A DNA stretch of 64,000 bases. Origin: an uncultured Pseudomonadota bacterium. Its GTDB lineage: Bacteria; Pseudomonadota; Gammaproteobacteria; Steroidobacterales; Steroidobacteraceae. The notes beneath the pieces were generated by a model that was not told where the DNA came from, made no database searches, and worked only from the letters and a program-made list of their open reading frames with translations. Both the position numbers and the translations under genes were made by a program. This document shows, in pieces, positions 62,957 to 64,000 of this stretch. Positions within the stretch are counted from its first letter, which is position 1. The number at the start of each line of letters is the position of its first letter. The stretch is from assembly GCA_903879335.1 (NCBI GenBank), contig CAIRLC010000019.1:1-64000 (forward strand), given 5' to 3'.

Positions 62957-63377
62957 ATACTTACTCGCCACCGACACTGCCCTGACCTTGCTGCGGGCAG
63001 ACGCACCCGTCGCCCTCAAAGCCAAAGTGCGCGACGCACGACCGGGAACATTATGGCTATCCGCCATCACGGAAGCGCAGTTGCGAAGCCGCCTGCGTGA
63101 CTTTGAGTACTCGACTCTTCGGAGCCAAGCGCTTGAGATCCTTTGCCGAAATGTGGCCACAGTGCCTTTCGACCGTAGCGCCGCCATGGCGCGTGCGGAA
63201 CTCTCATTGGATACAACCGTTTCCGACGCGCTCAACGAGACTGAGCTTTTGGTCGCGGCTCACGCCAGCAGCATTGACGCTGTGCTCGTGACGCTCAGCC
63301 CTTATTGGACTGCAGTCACCGGTCTGCGCACTGAAAATTGGTGCACTGACGCCTCAGTCGACCAAGTCTCGGCCTAG
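62937..63377 (+). CDS. VapC-like PIN-domain protein with degenerate active-site residues
   Basis: Aligns by eye to PIN: YLLATDTALTLLRAD, LSAITEAQLRSRL, NETELLVAAHASSIDAVLVTLSPYW; GTG start overlapping vapB. Confidence 0.75.
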   Translation: MTPAEPRYLLATDTALTLLRADAPVALKAKVRDARPGTLWLSAITEAQLRSRLRDFEYSTLRSQALEILCRNVATVPFDRSAAMARAELSLDTTVSDALNETELLVAAHASSIDAVLVTLSPYWTAVTGLRTENWCTDASVDQVSA

Positions 63378-63932
63378 GCTCGCCTGCGTCTCTGCGCTCA
63401 AGTCCGTTGAGTAGGAATAAGCCGGATGATCAACCCGCAGTCCCACTGACGCGGTAGCAAAGGCGACTCTCAGGCTTTCAGGCACTTGGAAGCGCATGAA
63501 ATGAACCGCCGACGTTTTCTCGTCATTTTCACGCTCTAAATCTTCATCAGCGATGGGATCAATGCGCACGCCGTCCACCATCAGATAAATTTGGCGCTCA
63601 ATGCCACGCAGTTGCCGCAAGCGCTCGGCCCGCTCAACGGGGTCTGCAAACTCGATCAGCATCGTAGCTTTTAGATTCGAGCCATCCGGAATCAACGGGT
63701 TATATGCCGCCAACTCCTCTTCAATGCCCTCAGGCTCAAAGATACGCTCGATGCGCAACATCTCTTGGACCTGATACTTGACCGTCAATCGGTCCTCAAA
63801 CAACAGCGTCAGATTGGGCCCAACCGCAACGGTACGCCGCTTTTTGTGCGCGATGACGCGTGCGCGGAACACTGGGCGCTCCCGCGCGTAGGTCTCCAGA
63901 GACATCAGATCAACAGGCTTCAGATTTCGCAT
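63354..63932 (-). CDS. DUF3501 family protein
   Basis: LSLETYARERPVFRARVIAHKKRRTVAVGPNLTLLFEDRLTVKYQVQEMLRIERIFEPEGIEEELAAYNPLIPDG. Confidence 0.88.
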   Translation of the reverse strand: MRNLKPVDLMSLETYARERPVFRARVIAHKKRRTVAVGPNLTLLFEDRLTVKYQVQEMLRIERIFEPEGIEEELAAYNPLIPDGSNLKATMLIEFADPVERAERLRQLRGIERQIYLMVDGVRIDPIADEDLERENDEKTSAVHFMRFQVPESLRVAFATASVGLRVDHPAYSYSTDLSAETQASLGRDLVD

Positions 63933-64000
63933 CAAACAGGCTCCGTCGCAATACCGTAGGCTCGCGCCAGCAACGTCATCGGATGGACGGGACTGCGGTG
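63932..64000 (-). CDS. C-terminal end of an upstream CDS (possibly Fe-S/heterodisulfide reductase-type), truncated by window edge
   Basis: Frame reads ...HPMTLLARAYGIATEPV* with TGATG overlap into the DUF3501 gene. Confidence 0.45.
   Translation of the reverse strand, partial: HRSPVHPMTLLARAYGIATEPV

Overview
64 kb of an ordinary, gene-dense gammaproteobacterial-type chromosome, G+C-rich by eye. No rRNA, CRISPR array, IS element or prophage was recognised. Left edge: a truncated RelE/ParE (HigB)-like toxin start behind a perfect 16-bp palindrome, next to the 3' end of a four-tRNA array read Pro(TGG)-Arg(TCT)-His(GTG)-Lys(CTT) on the minus strand. Then an Ala-rich coiled-coil protein, a Cys-rich ORF, cfa, an AraC regulator with a receiver-like N-terminus, and a host-attachment-family protein. 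Housekeeping block, about 5.4-33 kb: folD, cysS, gltX, cyclophilin, lpxH, miaE, a REC-Ser/Thr kinase fusion, glycerate kinase, purF-cvpA-SPOR-folC-accD-truA-fimV, MFS, aroC, prmB, SCO, psd, epmA, msrC-like, efp, a FimX-like degenerate GGDEF/EAL protein, ykgJ. About 33-51.3 kb is an alpha-glucan (maltose/maltodextrin) utilisation locus: secreted GH13, DUF6445-like protein, lipoprotein, flavin-dependent 'tryptophan halogenase'-family protein, TonB-dependent receptor, LacI regulator, GH97, two SLC45/GPH-like MFS transporters, GH13 alpha-glucosidase, GH13 neopullulanase/cyclomaltodextrinase, esterase. Then glgX-glgB-glgP, parC/parE, a VapBC-like module with an intact operator palindrome but a degenerate PIN active site, and a DUF3501 gene at the right edge. 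The most interesting candidate system is the halogenase plus DUF6445 (residue pattern HxD...H...R suggests a 2-oxoglutarate/Fe(II) oxygenase-like fold) embedded in the TonB-receptor/alpha-glucan locus. All functional calls are from motif recognition by eye; no database search was run.
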